Positions 1 to 15,100 of a stretch of DNA of 60,000 bases are shown one piece after another (position 1 is the first letter of the stretch; each line of letters starts with the position of its first letter). The notes beneath the pieces were generated by a model. That model was not told the DNA's origin, searched no databases, and was given only the letters and a program-made list of their open reading frames with translations. The DNA lies in assembly GCF_029227915.1 (NCBI RefSeq), contig NC_079882.1, positions 3,040,001 through 3,100,000 on the forward strand, in the 5' to 3' direction. This DNA is from Hydractinia symbiolongicarpus (taxonomy: Eukaryota; Cnidaria; Hydrozoa; Anthoathecata; Hydractiniidae). The translations under genes were made by a program, and so were the position numbers.

Positions 1-33
1 TTTCTTAAAAAAGGAAAGTGATCCAAAAATTAC

Positions 34-194
34 CTCCACAATGAAGAAGTCTCTTCCATAAGCGTAAAATAAGATGTTTGTTTTACTTTCCGTTCGAAAA
101 CTCATTGAGAGTGAACTGAATAATTCGTCGAAATCTCTGCGGAGTCCATAGCTAACATAGGACGCCCCGTTTAGCGTCACGCTACTGCTGGCAG
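34..194 (-). CDS. FAT: FAT-like gene, exon 19 (start of laminin-G domain)
   Basis: Between an acceptor ending TTTTAG and a GTAATT donor there are 53 open codons that read SSSVTLNGASYVSYGL, then LSMSFRTES and ILFYAYGRDFFIVE. This is the A-to-D strand pattern of a laminin-G domain, as expected after the cadherin array in FATs. Confidence 0.8.
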
Positions 195-3100
195 CTAAAA
201 CGTGGAGATAAAAGTTATATAGTATAACAAAAATGGGTATGCAACAGAAAAATAGTAAGAAAAACGTACGGGTGGTGCATTTATCAAAATCAAGACATTC
301 ACATCTAAAAGATGTGCCACTTTGGATACACTTCTCCCATACTTTGCACGGGTTTGGGAGACACAAATCCTTTGAGATGCACTCTGTGCCAATAGCTAAA
401 AAACGAATTAATGCAAGTTATTGAAACCGTCATTGAAGGATTAACGTTCCTAAAACATTGGTGACTGCTGGCTTTCTGGCAAAACATTGGAACAAAGAAA
501 AGAAGAGTCATCACCTTCACTCCAGTCACTACAGTAACACTTTTCGTCCCGCTGGAAAGACATGTAACCACTTGGAGTGTACAATGAGATGATCTCCTCC
601 TTAGGTGTCAATGTTACGGCGCATGTCTGTGAGGTCGGACAGGTCTTCGCAGAACATTCAGCCTCAGATACGTAAATGTTGATAGCAATGTCATCAAAAC
701 GAGCTTTGCTGTTTATCATGTAGTCCTTCAGCTCTTTTGGATCCATGTAACTCTACAACAGAAGAATAGAAATGCTTACCTCCTGGGCTAAAACCGTAAA
801 GAAGTATAAGCGTAATTCAGGGGAATTGAAGTAAAAAAACATTCAATTAAAGATCACACATTTGAAAGCAACAAAAGACACTAGTCTTACCAAATCTGAT
901 GGATTTTGCACGGCGACAGCAAGTAAGGTTTTTGCAGTCGAGCTTCGTTTAATGCGAGCTGACTTGGCTTCTATATTTTGAATGGACCAAATGAAAACAT
1001 TCTCGATATTGCGTCCAGAAATGGCAGCCATAGCTTCCACGAATTGTATCATTTTATTTTGAATAAAGGTGCGTGCATCAATATTGGTCAGCGATACTTG
1101 CAGACTTTTCACATATACTTCTTGCACCAGCTCGTGGACGACAATTTTAAACAAGCTAGAGTCTGAGTACTTCCCATCAGACACTTCAATTGAGAGAGAG
1201 TACGATCCTCGCTCTGGTTTACCCTCAATTACGCCGGTCATTTGTTGTACGGAGAAATAACTTTCAGTGTTTCCGGCCGTTATTTTGTATTGGTGAATGT
1301 CGTTCCGGTCTTTGTCAAAAACACGAATATCTCCGATCTTTGTTACCCCGTACGGTTTTGACACAATGACGAAAAATATTTTCGGGTCTTGTATGACAGG
1401 CGCGTAGTAGCTTTCTTCGACGACAAACACTTTTACTTTAGATTCGCTGTAACGTTTCGGAGTACCTAAATAAAACAATACGTTAAACACAATAATAAAA
1501 AAAATATAAAATAAATTAACAGAAGTTTTTAAAAGAACTTTTACCAGAGTCAGTAACTCGAATAAGAAGATCGTATTCCGACTTTTCTTTAATGTTAAAC
1601 AACTTCTTCGACTTTATTACACAGTTAATTCCGTTCTCGGTGCCAACTTCGAAGATGCTACTATCTCCATGTAACAGCATGCAATAAAACGGGGCAGCAT
1701 TCGCAGCAGAATCTCTATCAGTTACGCTTAACTTAAGGAGAGTAGAACCAGGTAGTTTTCCCTCGTGAATGATCAGACTGGTGTTGTAGTCACTGATAAC
1801 CGGTGCATTGTCATTCAGATCAGTAATGTTAATCGTTACTTCAACCTTAGACGACAATTTTGGCGTTCCATTATCCTCAGCCGTAACGTAAAACTCGTAA
1901 CTATTACGAATTTCATGATCGATCGACCCATTTACGACGAGCACCCCTGTTTCAGCATCAATTGCGAACGGTACGACATGCTTACTCATCAAGCTGTAGA
2001 TCACGCGGGAATTTTCTTTTGAACCGTCGGCATCTGTGGCAAACGCCTGTAGCACAAATGTACCGGGCCTGACGTTTTCATCGATTGGTTTAAAGTAAGA
2101 TTTTTCCAGAAAGACAGGCGTAAAATCGTTTGCATCTGTAACAGCCACTTCAACATTTACCAGCGAAGAAAGAGAGGGAATTTGCTTAAACCAAGCTTTC
2201 ACCCTGAACGAGTACTTTATCTTTTGCTCATAATCCAATGGCTTTTGAAGCTGAAAAAAGAAAGCAAACAAATTCTGGATGATCGTAAAGACTTAACATT
2301 CCCATACCCGCTTTCTTTTATAGGATCATGCTTTATGAGAATATCAGGCTAGCGTTTTAGGTCAAAAACAATGGGTCTTTTGTGTAGAACAATAGAGAAA
2401 TAATAATAGTGACCAGCCTAGTTAGAATTTTGATATTCTTATCAGAAAGAGCGTGGATAACTACTTTTCTGTAGCTATATAAACTCGCTACAGATGCTCC
2501 TAATTTTTTATATTTTTCTTTAAAACATATTAACAATTAATGCAAAAAAGGGTACTTTGTATCTATAGTAAAATAAAAGATTGGTAAATATCGGTTACCG
2601 TTCTACTTAATTGTGTTCATAGAGAAAAAAAGGAGCAACTTCCCTGCATTTCCATTTCTGTCAAAAAGTCCAGTACAAGTTTATTTTTAGCATGTTCTTA
2701 AGTGTTGGCTTAAAAAAACGAATGCGGGTGAGTGTCAAAAAATTAACGGAAAGATTCGCAATAGACACAAAGATAGCTTTCACGAGTAGATGTGATAAAG
2801 CAATAAGACAAATTTTCACCTGCAATAAGTTATTCTTCAACGTGAACATGCCACCGTGGTCATTAAGCAGTTTCATCATGACAGTTTGGTCTTTCAAGCT
2901 ATCAGCAACCTTAACTGCGATAGTACCCACATTGGTGAGAACTGGCGAGTTCTCCTTTATCACAAAGAGATATCCTAATTCTTCAAACTGCGGAGGAGTG
3001 TCTGTACTGGTGAGGACGACAATTTCCAAGTTAGTTACGGCTGACAGACTGGGCTGGCCTAGGTCGGTGGCTTTCACTATTAGAGAGTGTTTTGCTTGAT

Positions 3101-6100
3101 TTTTTTGGTTTATCAGATCCGGCTTGGAGAGAGAGACGATACCATATGCACCAACTGAAAATATGTCGTCTTTGTTGTTCTGCATGGTGTACTTCAGTTG
3201 ACGATTGTGCAAACTGTCTCGATCGAAAGCTAAAACCTGACCAACCAAAAATAAAAGTAAATTTAGTTTAAGATGTAAAAAAAAGGCTGTTACTGCGTCA
3301 ACTTGTGTGGGTCAATCCATGTCAAATCACCCAATTCTATTTAAAATTAAGAATCGTAGCCCCAGGTTAACCCAAGCCATGTCAGGGATATTGGCGAGAG
3401 GGCACGCTGTGTGGGCAGTTGGATGTTGCAGGGATTTGTCTGGTAGAGCGTGGACCCTAATTGAGTTTGGGTAGCTCAAAATGAGCATTGAATACCATGT
3501 CCTCTCCTGGAAATAATACACAGGATAAATCCCTCGATATTCATCATGCTAGCCATGTAAAATATGCACATCTCTATCGATCTCAGAGGACCAAGAGACC
3601 ATGGATAATTCATGGAGGGCCAGCCTAATGCAACAAGCTGCGTTATCAAATAAAACATACCTGGGTCAGTACCATTGATTGTGTTGACTTCTCTCTAACG
3701 GTTGTACTGTACGACTGCTGTTCGAATACTGGCGCATTGTCGTTCTCATCTAGTACACTTATAAAAACATCAGACGTGCAAATATGACCTGCTTTGTCCG
3801 CTACAGCTACTTTAAAATCATGCCGGTCATTCGTTTCCCGGTCTAACGATTCGACTGCGTTTAGCAGGCCTAAAAATAAATTATTAAGCATAAACTTATA
3901 ACATTATCAAAATTAAAACATGAACAACAACAACAACAAAAACAACAACAACCACAACAACAACAACAACAAACACAAGAGCAGCAGCAGAAGCAGCACG
4001 TACCCGTTGTTTTATTGATTTGGAATTTTCCAACACCGTCACCTTGGATGAGATACTTTAAAGAATCGCTAGGATCTGCATCGCTAGCTTTAATGCGCAA
4101 AAGTGGAGTGCTTACATTTTGATTTTCCCTCACATATATTTTGTAGTAGGAATTCTCACAAAACGGCGGGTTGTTATTGACATCCACAGTTTTGACACTT
4201 ACAACTGCATTGGTCGTGTGTACTCCATCGTAGGCGACTACAGTAAACTTGTAATGCGACAATAACAATTTACGCAAAACATTGATTTGGCCAGTCTTAA
4301 CGTTGATGGAGAAGGATACATTGGAAGTGTCTGACAGTATAAAGTAATGTATAGTTGGATTAACGTCAGGATCAGTTGTGCTAACACTCCCAATAGGCTG
4401 ACCAATGAGTGCATCTTCTTTGACTTCAAAAAGGTATGATGGCGAAGAGAACTTCGGGGGGCTGTCGTTCACATCGACAAGGTGGACTCGAACTGTTGCA
4501 TCAGCTGATTCACCATTACTGTTTGTAGCCTTCACCTTCAATTCATAGAACGCTTTTGCTTCTCGATCTAAGGGTTGATTTATCTTAATCCAGCCGCTGT
4601 CCTTGTTCAAAGCAAACAAACTTCTTTCAGAAGAAGTGATGGTGTATTTGATGTCACTTTTTGTGTCTGCATTGCTATCTCGAGCTAAAACTTGCAGAAT
4701 TCTTTTTCGTACGGGCGTATTTTCCGCAATTTGAATTTCATATCGACTGCTTTCAAACCAAGGTTTTTGATTTCGTACGTTATTGACACGAACGTACACG
4801 AAACAGGTTGCACGATGATTCTCGGTATCAGTCGTCGCTCGTACCATCAGTTTATGCATCTTTATCTTCTCGTAGTCAAGTTGTTTTCGCAGTTTGATTT
4901 TACCGCTATTAGCATTAATTTTAAAATACTCATTAGCTTTGGTAAATGGTAAATTTCCATCTACTAAGCTATATCTTACAGTCCTGTTAAGGTCCTTGAT
5001 ATTCACTTGCACAGCAATAATAGATTTCTTCGTTTCATCTTGCTCGTTTATGCTGACGTGATAAGAGTCGTTAGTAAAAGCAAGCAATTTATAGTTCCAT
5101 CTTTTGACGACAATTTTTACATTGGTGTGTTTTGACTGTTGCACAGGATAGCCATTGTCAGAAGCTCGTACAGAAAACTGGTACATGGCACCTTTTGGAG
5201 AACCGGCTAGTGAAACCAACCCTGTTTTTTCATCAACAACAATTGGAGTAGTTTTCTCTCTAAGTAAGAATATAAAAAATGCAGTATTTATAAGTAGTTC
5301 CAATGTTCTTGGTAAAAATTACGAACACAGTCAACAGTATTACTGACGATATGGCTTTAATATTGATTACAGGCCGAACAAAGGTTATGCCTAATCATAG
5401 AGGCCGCGGGCATTTTGTGCACTCAGGCATGAGTCAAAAAACCATATCACCACACACACATATCAAGTAAAAGATGCTTTGATGTGTCTGTTGAGTAGAT
5501 GCTACAATTCTGTTTGATCTACAAAACATTTTATATAAAAACAAGAAGCCCTGCGGCTTGAAGATTTTCCACCATTAACCTTAAAGATTTTAAAATTTGA
5601 AGTAGACCTTGAAAATGGAGAATTGTGGGGTAAACAAATCATTGAGTATTCTCAATTATTATTGTAACCAATCTGCGATGTTAAAATACAACTCAGTAAA
5701 AAAGTCCACTTACTCTCCTAACCCATGCGGCATATAGTTTAACTCTGCATTGCTACCTTCATCTGCATCATGCGCAACGACGTGTAGTAAAGAATCAGCT
5801 GAAATTTGTGACGTCAAAACATTTGCCTCATAGAAGGGATATTCAAATACAGGTACATTGTCATTTTCATCTTTGACTTTCACAATCAATTCACATAAGG
5901 AAAATCTTCCACCTTCATCCGTTGCACGTATAGGTAAGTCATATCGACCTTTTTGCTCGCGGTCAAAAGTTAAACCATTGGTGAACACATAACCATTTTC
6001 ATCAACTGAAAAATACTTTTTTGCATTTAAAGAATCTATTTGATATGTTATTTTTCCAAATTTCCCTTTATCTTTGTCTGCAGCACCTAGGGAAAAGATT

Positions 6101-9100
6101 TTTTGCTTCTTCCTGCTGTCCGTCTCATCGACGAAAGCATATTCTTTTTTGCAAAACACTGGTTTGTTGTCATTCATTGCACTGACCCTAATTTCTACAG
6201 ATGCAAACGCTGCATACTTTGAGTCACTGACACTAACTTTCAATTCAATAACTGATTCAGGAGTCGGCTTTTTACGGAGATACAAAACACCAGACTTTGA
6301 TTCTATTCCTACGACTAGTGATGGTGCGGTCAATTGGTAAGTTAATTCACTACTGACGTCAGCATCTAAGCCGCGCACCACTCCAACGAATTGTTTTTCT
6401 TTGCCGGAGTAAACATCAACGAAAAATTTATAATTTGATTGCAAAAAAACAGGGTGGTTGTCATTTACATCAGCTACGTAAACACTGACAGTGGTGAAGC
6501 TAGACTTTGCTGGTACACCTTGATCTGTTGCAGTGATGTAAAGCAAATGTGAAGCTTCACGCTCAGAGTCAAGCATTGATGTCAATGTTATTTTACCACT
6601 AGTTGCGTCGATGGAAAACTTCTCCAGAGATTTATCCCTTTGAGCAGAAAGTGAGTAAGTGACTTTTGCATTGGAACCAACATCTGCATCAACTGCTTTA
6701 ACCTGCAGGACCATGTGACCTAGAAATGAATATCACTGTGAAGAACTTGCTTTTTCATATGTGTAAAAGAGAAACAGAGAATAAAAACAGAAGCAGCAGC
6801 AAGAACAAAAACAAGATCTTAACCTATTACAGAATCTTCTAAAATGGTAGCAAAGTAAGCTGTTTGCACAAACATTGGAGTGTTGTCGTTTGTGTCAACG
6901 ACAGTAACGTCACATTCAGCTTCAGACCAAGAACCTGTCAAACTGTCAATAGCCTTCACAGCCAAACGGTAACATGCGTCACGCGTATAATTAAGCTGAC
7001 CAGAAACAGAAAGGTTTCCTACAGATAAAAAAATATACGTTAAGAGATACAAAAGAGATATTAATCTTTGCTAAACATGTGATTAGCCTATACCTGAGGT
7101 GAAGCCCAAATTAAAAACTTCGTATTCATCTCCCCCCACAATTTGATAATACACTTGACGCTGATTGTGTCCTCTAGCCTCAATTTGTATGACATGCTCA
7201 GCTGGTTGTGCATCCTCTGACACAAGGGCATTATAGTTGTTGGTAAACATTGGTTGGTCCTCGTTTATAATTTGAAGTTCTACAGTACAAACTGAAGTTA
7301 GAACGAGACTGCCATTGTCAGAAGCTCTAATTGTCAGGTAATATTTGGGGTTGTGACTTTTGAGAAACTTCTTTTTAAGGAATATGGCACCAGTTTCTGA
7401 ATTGCATTCAAAATATTCTTGATTACCGGAAGCAATTTCGTATCTAAATTCAAAGAATATATACTGACTCCAAAAACAGAAGCATGTGAAAGAAACTCCA
7501 AAGTTTGCATCTAACATAAAATTTCAGAGTATGGAAAGAATTAAGTGAATGATTGAACGTATAAATAAAAAAGAAATTTGCAGATTACCAAAAACATGCG
7601 ATCGTATAAAGAACTACAAATGTGTACACCCCACTATGAAAAAAACATACCTAATTCTCCCATTCTCATCCATGTCTGCATCAGTAGCAACAACAGAAAT
7701 CAATTTTGTGCCTTTCAAAGTATCGACATCTATGGCTTTGTAATATTTGCTTCTTGAAAACACAGGTGGGTTGTCATTTTTGTCAGTAATGGTTACATTG
7801 ACTGTAGTTCTTGCCACAATGCTTGGATGCAGCGGTTTACATACTTCCACATAAATAAGAAAATATTCTTTACTCTCGCGATCGAATATAGCTTCCGGTT
7901 TTGTTTTTAAAACACCAGACTTCTTCCCAATAGTAAATAAACTATTTGGGTTAAGTATTTGAAATTGCAAAGCTTCGCCAGCACTGTATCCGACAGGATT
8001 TACTGCTTTAACAGTGGTCTCAACGTTGGTGTTCTCTGGGATACTTGCCAATGTCGTTCCATAAACAAAATAAAAATTTGGATTGTGCTGGTAAGTACTT
8101 AATTGAAATCGCATGACATCTCTATTGCTAAATACGCCATCACTAACCGAAACCTGCGCAGTGATAACTTCTCGATTTTTTAAATAAGATGGCTCCTTCA
8201 CAAATACCACTCCTAAAGAGTAATGAGCTACTTGTTAGATGTGTACAGTTCTATAAGAATTGTGTTAAAGAAAAAACAATTTCAGTGTTACCTGTTAGTG
8301 GTTGAATGTCAAATGCATCACTTTCCAAACTGTATACCAATTGTGATTTACTCAACATGTCACTATCCTTTGCTATCACAGTCGCAACTATGGTTCCATT
8401 ATATACAGGCCTTAAAATGGAAATTGTGTTAATCCTATGAAACTCTGGCATTTTATCATTGATGTTGGTTAGATGCACTGTGACTGGTACAATTTTTGAG
8501 TTTGCAGGAAAACCTTGGTCTGATGCTTTTACATGGAAATTAAATGAATGAGGATGTCTTTCATAATCAAGTACCTGAAAGACATTAGAAAAAGTTAGTG
8601 CATCAAAGACAATAATAATGAGAAAGCTTAATGCCTTCTCTTGCATAGACAAAAAAAATGCACAAATATAATAATATAAAATTGTGCAAAATAATGGTAT
8701 GTTTAAATTTAAAACTAAATTAATCCAATTAATTTTTTTTAGAAAAACAAACGCTAGAGTGGAAATCCAGAACAACAGTCAATAAAAAATGCAGCAAAAA
8801 AAGAAAATATAAAAATGTCGACTGTAAACTTACCATATTGGAAAGGATTTCACCAGTATCTTTATTTATGTGAAAATAAATTCTGACTGTTTCTTCAACA
8901 AAAGAGTATTTTACAAGTCCATTGTCTCCCACATCAACATCTGTAGCTCTAACTACCAAAGCTTCGTTATTAATAGTCATGATTTTAGAGTAACTTTTTT
9001 GGCCTTCTTTTATTGTACCGTTGTAACTGACATCTAAAAAGACTGGCTTGTTGTCGTTCATATCAACAATAGTCACAAACACTTCAGTTGAAGAGATGAT

Positions 9101-12100
9101 TTCTCCATGCAATATGCCATGCACCATAAAAGAGCAGTTTCTGATTTTTTCGGCATCAAACACAGACTAAAAAAATACCAAATCATAAAATTAGTAACAG
9201 TAAAAACTTTCTCAAATATTTCTGATTTAGTCAGAAAAAAATAAGTGATAGAGGCTAACACGTCAAAAAAGAACATTTTTGTGTAGCTTTGATCACACTT
9301 TTGAAAGCAGTAATTGTGAACAGATTTTGGCAAACCTAGTGTAACCTCTCTATACCAGGTACCATCAAGACCATAAAAGTGTTCGATATAGAAAGGTGAC
9401 CATCACATAGAGGTTCTTCTGAAACTGTGTTCTGGCGAATTTGCCATTCAATTCGCTTCGTGAAAATCCTATTTAGAGGTATCCGCTATAGAGAGGTGTC
9501 TGCTACAGAGAGGTTCCTGCTAAAAAGAAGTATCTGGTATAAAATATCTGCTATGTAAAGGTTATGTGTTGATAAATGTTCGAAATAAACCAGACCAAAA
9601 AGGGTTAATTCCATGTATCTTCAAACTTAAAATTTAAAAAGCATACCAAGCTAAGATTCAACTTAAAGTTGCTTGAGCGTCAATGATTTTACTCCAAGAA
9701 ATAGAAAATATAATTAGGAAAAGGTTTTTATGCTAAAATAAAGAAACAAGAGAAAAATGTTTGTTTTTGACATATTTCAATACACAGTAAGGTGATTTAT
9801 CACTTATTTCCTGCAAAAAAGCACCTCCAATAAAAATCCACTCTGTTATTTCCAAGTGCAACCAACTTATCAATGTGAAAATTGGAAGGGTAATATTCTT
9901 GACAGTACTTTATCAGTTTTTCAATCAATTAGTTACTTGAATAAACGCTTTCTCTGAATGTTCACTTAATATTAAATCTTCATTAGAGTAGAAATAAAAT
10001 TCCAGAAACTATTTAGGAGCACTGTGCGATTAAAGAATTTGTGAGAAGGAGAAATGATTTTACAAAAACATTGTTTCAGGAATATGTTGTTGATACAATT
10101 AAATCAACAAGTAAAAAAAGGCACTTACTGCAGTTAAGATGGTACCAGTAAAAGGATCGATCCAAAAATCAATATAGCAGGAATCACCAAGACTTTGAAT
10201 TTCATAATTTACCAATGAAACATTTATATTAATCTTTTGACTGACTAACGAACCAACACGGACATTCTCACTAACATACACATCATAATAGGGTTGCTTA
10301 AATTGCAAACTTTGCAAATCAGCAATGACATTTATCTAAAAAGGCATGTGTATGTAAAATATTCTATTCTTATCCTTAGTAAACAACTTTTCTTTAATGA
10401 AAGCAAACAAGTAAGATTTAAACATTGATGCAATACAAACAAACAAAATATTCAGTTTTAAAAACATACCTTCACTTTGGTGTAGGAAGAAAATGATGGT
10501 TTTCCATTATCTTTTACAGCTACATTCAAAACAAACTTATTTTCAAGCAAGTTTGTCAAATTATTCTTTACATAAAGCACACCACTTTTTGGATTAATTC
10601 CAAAATGGTCAGACACATCAGATAGACTGTATGATAAATCAGCATTTAATCCTAAACACAAATATAGTCCATAATTCCAAATTCCTGACACAATATCAAA
10701 TATGGATTAAACATGTGGGAAGGGGTACAATTTCTAATTTTGTTGTTATAAACAGAGTGTTGTGCTGCAATGCTATGACAATCATAACCTCTACATTAAG
10801 CACAAAAGACCAGTAGTTTAGGCATGGAAGTCACGAAACCACAAGTCAGACATTAGCGGTGAAAACACACATACCACTATCCTTGTCGGTAGCATAAACT
10901 GCCATAATTGATGAGCCAACACTCGTTGAGTCCAACACAGAAACTGTGTATAATGCTTCAGTAAAATTAGGTGCATGATCATTCATATCCTCAATTACAA
11001 TTTTGACGCAATATGTTGCATTTTCTTTCTCTGATCCAGCTACCACTGTCATAATATGTTCTTCTTGTTCTTCTCGATCAAAAGTTATGCCAGGTTTAAC
11101 AGATATTATACCATTTTTAGATACAGCAAATGGCGAATTCTTTTCAACATCATTAATTAAAATATAACTAAAACCCTCATCCATTCCATCAGGGTCAGTA
11201 ACTATAAGAAATGTTTACATTTCTCAAATGTTTTGTTGTGACAGAAGGTATGATGCAAATAGAACTTTGTGTTTAAAAAACACAATATATTTACAAAAAT
11301 AGGAAATGGTACGAGGTTTTGTAAAGAATGAGCTCTACGAAAGTGCCAAAAAGCAACAAAAATGTTTCTCAAGAAAAACCATAAAAGAAACTTTATACAG
11401 TATTTGTCATTTGATTATTTTTTGTGTTTGTAGTCAGTTTTAACTTTAGGTGTGCCTGTTTTTCTTGTAGTAGTATTTTTACATAAAACAGGCCTTGCAA
11501 AAAAGAAATACTTAAAAAAAGATAAAACCACTATCCATCCCTGTAAAAGCAAATCTTGTCAACACTAGGTAATTAATTAATTTGAAATAGACCTGACCTT
11601 TTATGGTTATAAGGCTTTTTTCAGACTTTGTATTTTCGTATATTCTGGCCTCGAAGCAGGGTTGTGAAACTGTCAACAAATTGTCGTTTAAATTTTCAAC
11701 ATGAATATTTATTTCTGTTGTTGCAAAAACAAGACCATCGAAGGCTAGCACCTTTAGTGAATGAACTGATTTCCATTCGTAATCTAACGGCTTCGTGACA
11801 GTCAATGTGGAACTTCCTGAAACAAATAAATAAAATACAAATAAAATATAAATAATAAACAAAATAAACACATTTACATGAATACAATTATTCCAAACTG
11901 AAAGTTTGTGAAACACTTGTTGTTAAGCAAAACAACATAGAAAACACCTGCCTGGTAAAATAGCAAAGTTAAGCCATTCGTTTCCAGATATAATGTAAAA
12001 GAAAACTGGTCCAGACGAATTTTTGTTGACTTCTTGGGTAAGAACAACAACAGGAACATTGATAACATTTTCTTTCATCTTTAAGAGGTAGCTAAAAACA

Positions 12101-15100
12101 TGTTCTACAGAGTCAGACTATTTTAGTCACTACCTTATGTCAAATACTACAAACATGCTGTGTCACTTTAACATTTAAACACAGAAATCAGGGATGCAGT
12201 GGACATTTAAATATTTGCAAAATGGTTGTTTCCTACTATCTATTTCCTTTTGCGAAAAAATAATAAAACACATCACTATTTCTTAACAATTTTTTAAATA
12301 TAGATGGAAGAGTATGCTACCTTGCAGCATGTAATATTTGACAAAGTTGCAATGGTTTTTCAAAATTTAAATCAAGAGAATATTATATACATACTTTGGC
12401 TTTTTAAATGACAGATTTGTTGGTGCTAAAGGTCTTGAGACGAACTGTACAGAGTAGCCTATACTAGCAGTTTGGTTAGCAGAATTTCTTGCTTGAACAT
12501 TGAAATATTCAAAGTCCCCAACACTGAAGTCTTGATTAGTCTTTACAACAGCAGTCTTGGAGTCTATTGTGAATTTTGTTGAGAACAATATCTCATAACG
12601 TAATTTATTGTCTTTCAATTTGTTTTCATCTAGAGCTAATGACTGAAAAAGAAAAGGTGGATGCAAACTGCCTTTTGTCTCGAAAACATTCACAATGATC
12701 ATTGACTCAGTAAATTGTGGTGGTTTTAAATTCTTGTTATAAACATTTATTTGTACATATCCATGGGATATTAAAGTTGAGTTTAGTTTGCTGGAGACAG
12801 TCACATTAAGCTTGTACAAGCCTACATTTATTTTTTGCTGCGAATAAATGGTTCCAGTGTTATCAATTTTAAAGTATTTATTATCATTTCCTGCATATAT
12901 GGAATATTTTAAACCATCACTAATAAAACCTTGTTTTCCATCTGAAGCAAATAATTGCACAACACGACGATTTTTCTCTTCAGATTGGTCTAAGGCAATG
13001 TGGTACACACTTGGACTGAAAAATGGTTTTCTTTCCTTAGAAGATTTAATTTTGATGAGGACATGAGTATTTGTGTAAATATTCTGTCTGACATACGCTT
13101 GCACTGTCAACCAATAAAATGGTTTGGTAAACTCATTGTTTGCAACATATATGTTTCCAAATGATTTTGCAACTGAAAACATACCAATGCCACTGCCATC
13201 TACCAGTTCATATTTTATTTGATCTGTAGCTTTCGTGCCAGTCAGTGTTGCAAATAATTTTGCCACTAGTGCTCCTTTATCAACATCTTCAGGTAACGAT
13301 ATAATTCTTAATTCACTGTCAGTAAATTTGGGTTTTGTTGTTCCATAAGTATCCACAATAATCTTGTATACATGACATAAAATAAATGAACTACCAATGT
13401 GAACTTTAACTTGCATACTGAAAACAAAACCTTTGTCTTTTTGGGATAACACTTTTTTCAACATAATCAAACCTGTCACACTGTCTAATTGAAAGTAGTC
13501 ATGAAAGTGAGTTAGTTTTGAATTTTGTAGGATTGAATATGTCACATTATCCAGGTTGCCAAAACCAGTGTTATAACCAAATACCCTTCCTACAATGACC
13601 CCAACAGGGCTGTTTATTGGCACTTCAATTTGTTGCTTGTCTGCTAAACACAATGGATGGCCTTTAGTTTTTCCATTAATTACCAAATGCACAATGGCAT
13701 ACCCACATAATTGATTATCTTGTGATTTATCAGATGCTTTGATTTCAAATATATATTCTGGGTACCACAATTTATCAGTAGATGTCAGAAGGTGTAAAAC
13801 TCCTGATTTTTCATCAATGCTGATGATTTTGGATGGATTCATAAGTGAATATTTCACCTCTCCATTAGATCCTAAATCTGGATCTGTAGCAGAAACTTTA
13901 ATTGCACCTTTCACATCAAGCAAGTTTTCAAATTTATAATATCCGCTATTGGTAAATACAGGAGCATTATCATTTACATCAAGAATAGTAACATGAACAT
14001 TTAAAATGGCAGATTGGTTGTAAATATTGGTAGCTTTTATTTTCAAATTATAAAAGTATTCTATTTCTCGATCCAATTGATCATATACATACAGAGTTCC
14101 ATTAAACAAATCAATTTGAAATTGTCCATTATTACCACTTACTATGGTATACATAATCAGGCCATAACAATTAATGTTGGAATTTACAGCTTCGTAGTGC
14201 CCAAGTATGGTATTTAATGGTGCATCCTCTGGTAATATTATGGATGTTTGTTTTAATGTTTGTTTTGAAAATTTGATGAGACCATAAGGTTGGCATGATT
14301 TAGTTGGCTCTCTAGTTGCTACTACCTCTGTTTTTTTCTTTTGAAGCAATGTTCTGACACGGTCGTATTCATTACTGTCCAAGCATTTAATTGAAGACTC
14401 TGACTTCAAATCAATGACAACCATGCTTTCGTCAGAAGAATGCACACCATCATATGCTACAAGTCGGAGGACTACTCTGGATTGGTGTTCTTGAACTTTA
14501 TTCACATCTGCAATTTTTAATGTCCCAGTGGTAGCATTTAGTGTGTAGAGTGTGCTTTTAGTCAGCAATCTAAACACCAACTTATCATATATGTCTTCAT
14601 CAACTGCATTAAACTTAATGATATATGTAGATAAAGTATTGTAGGACAGAGTAATGTTACATTGGGTTTGTTTTATGACAGGTCTATGGGTGTTCACTGG
14701 TTTGATTTCAATGGTAACACTTGTTTCGCTTTCTCTTCGAAGTTGAGTTCCCCAATCAACAGCTTTCACATGCAAAACTATGATATGTCCCATGGAAATG
14801 AGATCAATGTTTTGTTGCACTTTAATTGTGTCACCATCAATGTAAAATGGCAATTTGTTCTTGTTAGCTAAAACAAAACTGACTTTTCCATTATCTCCAC
14901 TATCCCTGTCAGATGCATGTAGTTTTGTAACGATTGAGCCAATTGAAAGATCTTCATCAATTCGAACATACAAATCCTGTTTAGTAAACTGTGGGGAATT
15001 GTCGTTAGCATCTTGCACATGTAAATTTATGGTAGCATTGAAAACAACAATATTCTTATACTTTCCAACTGCTGACAACTTGTAAATATGTCTGTTCTCA

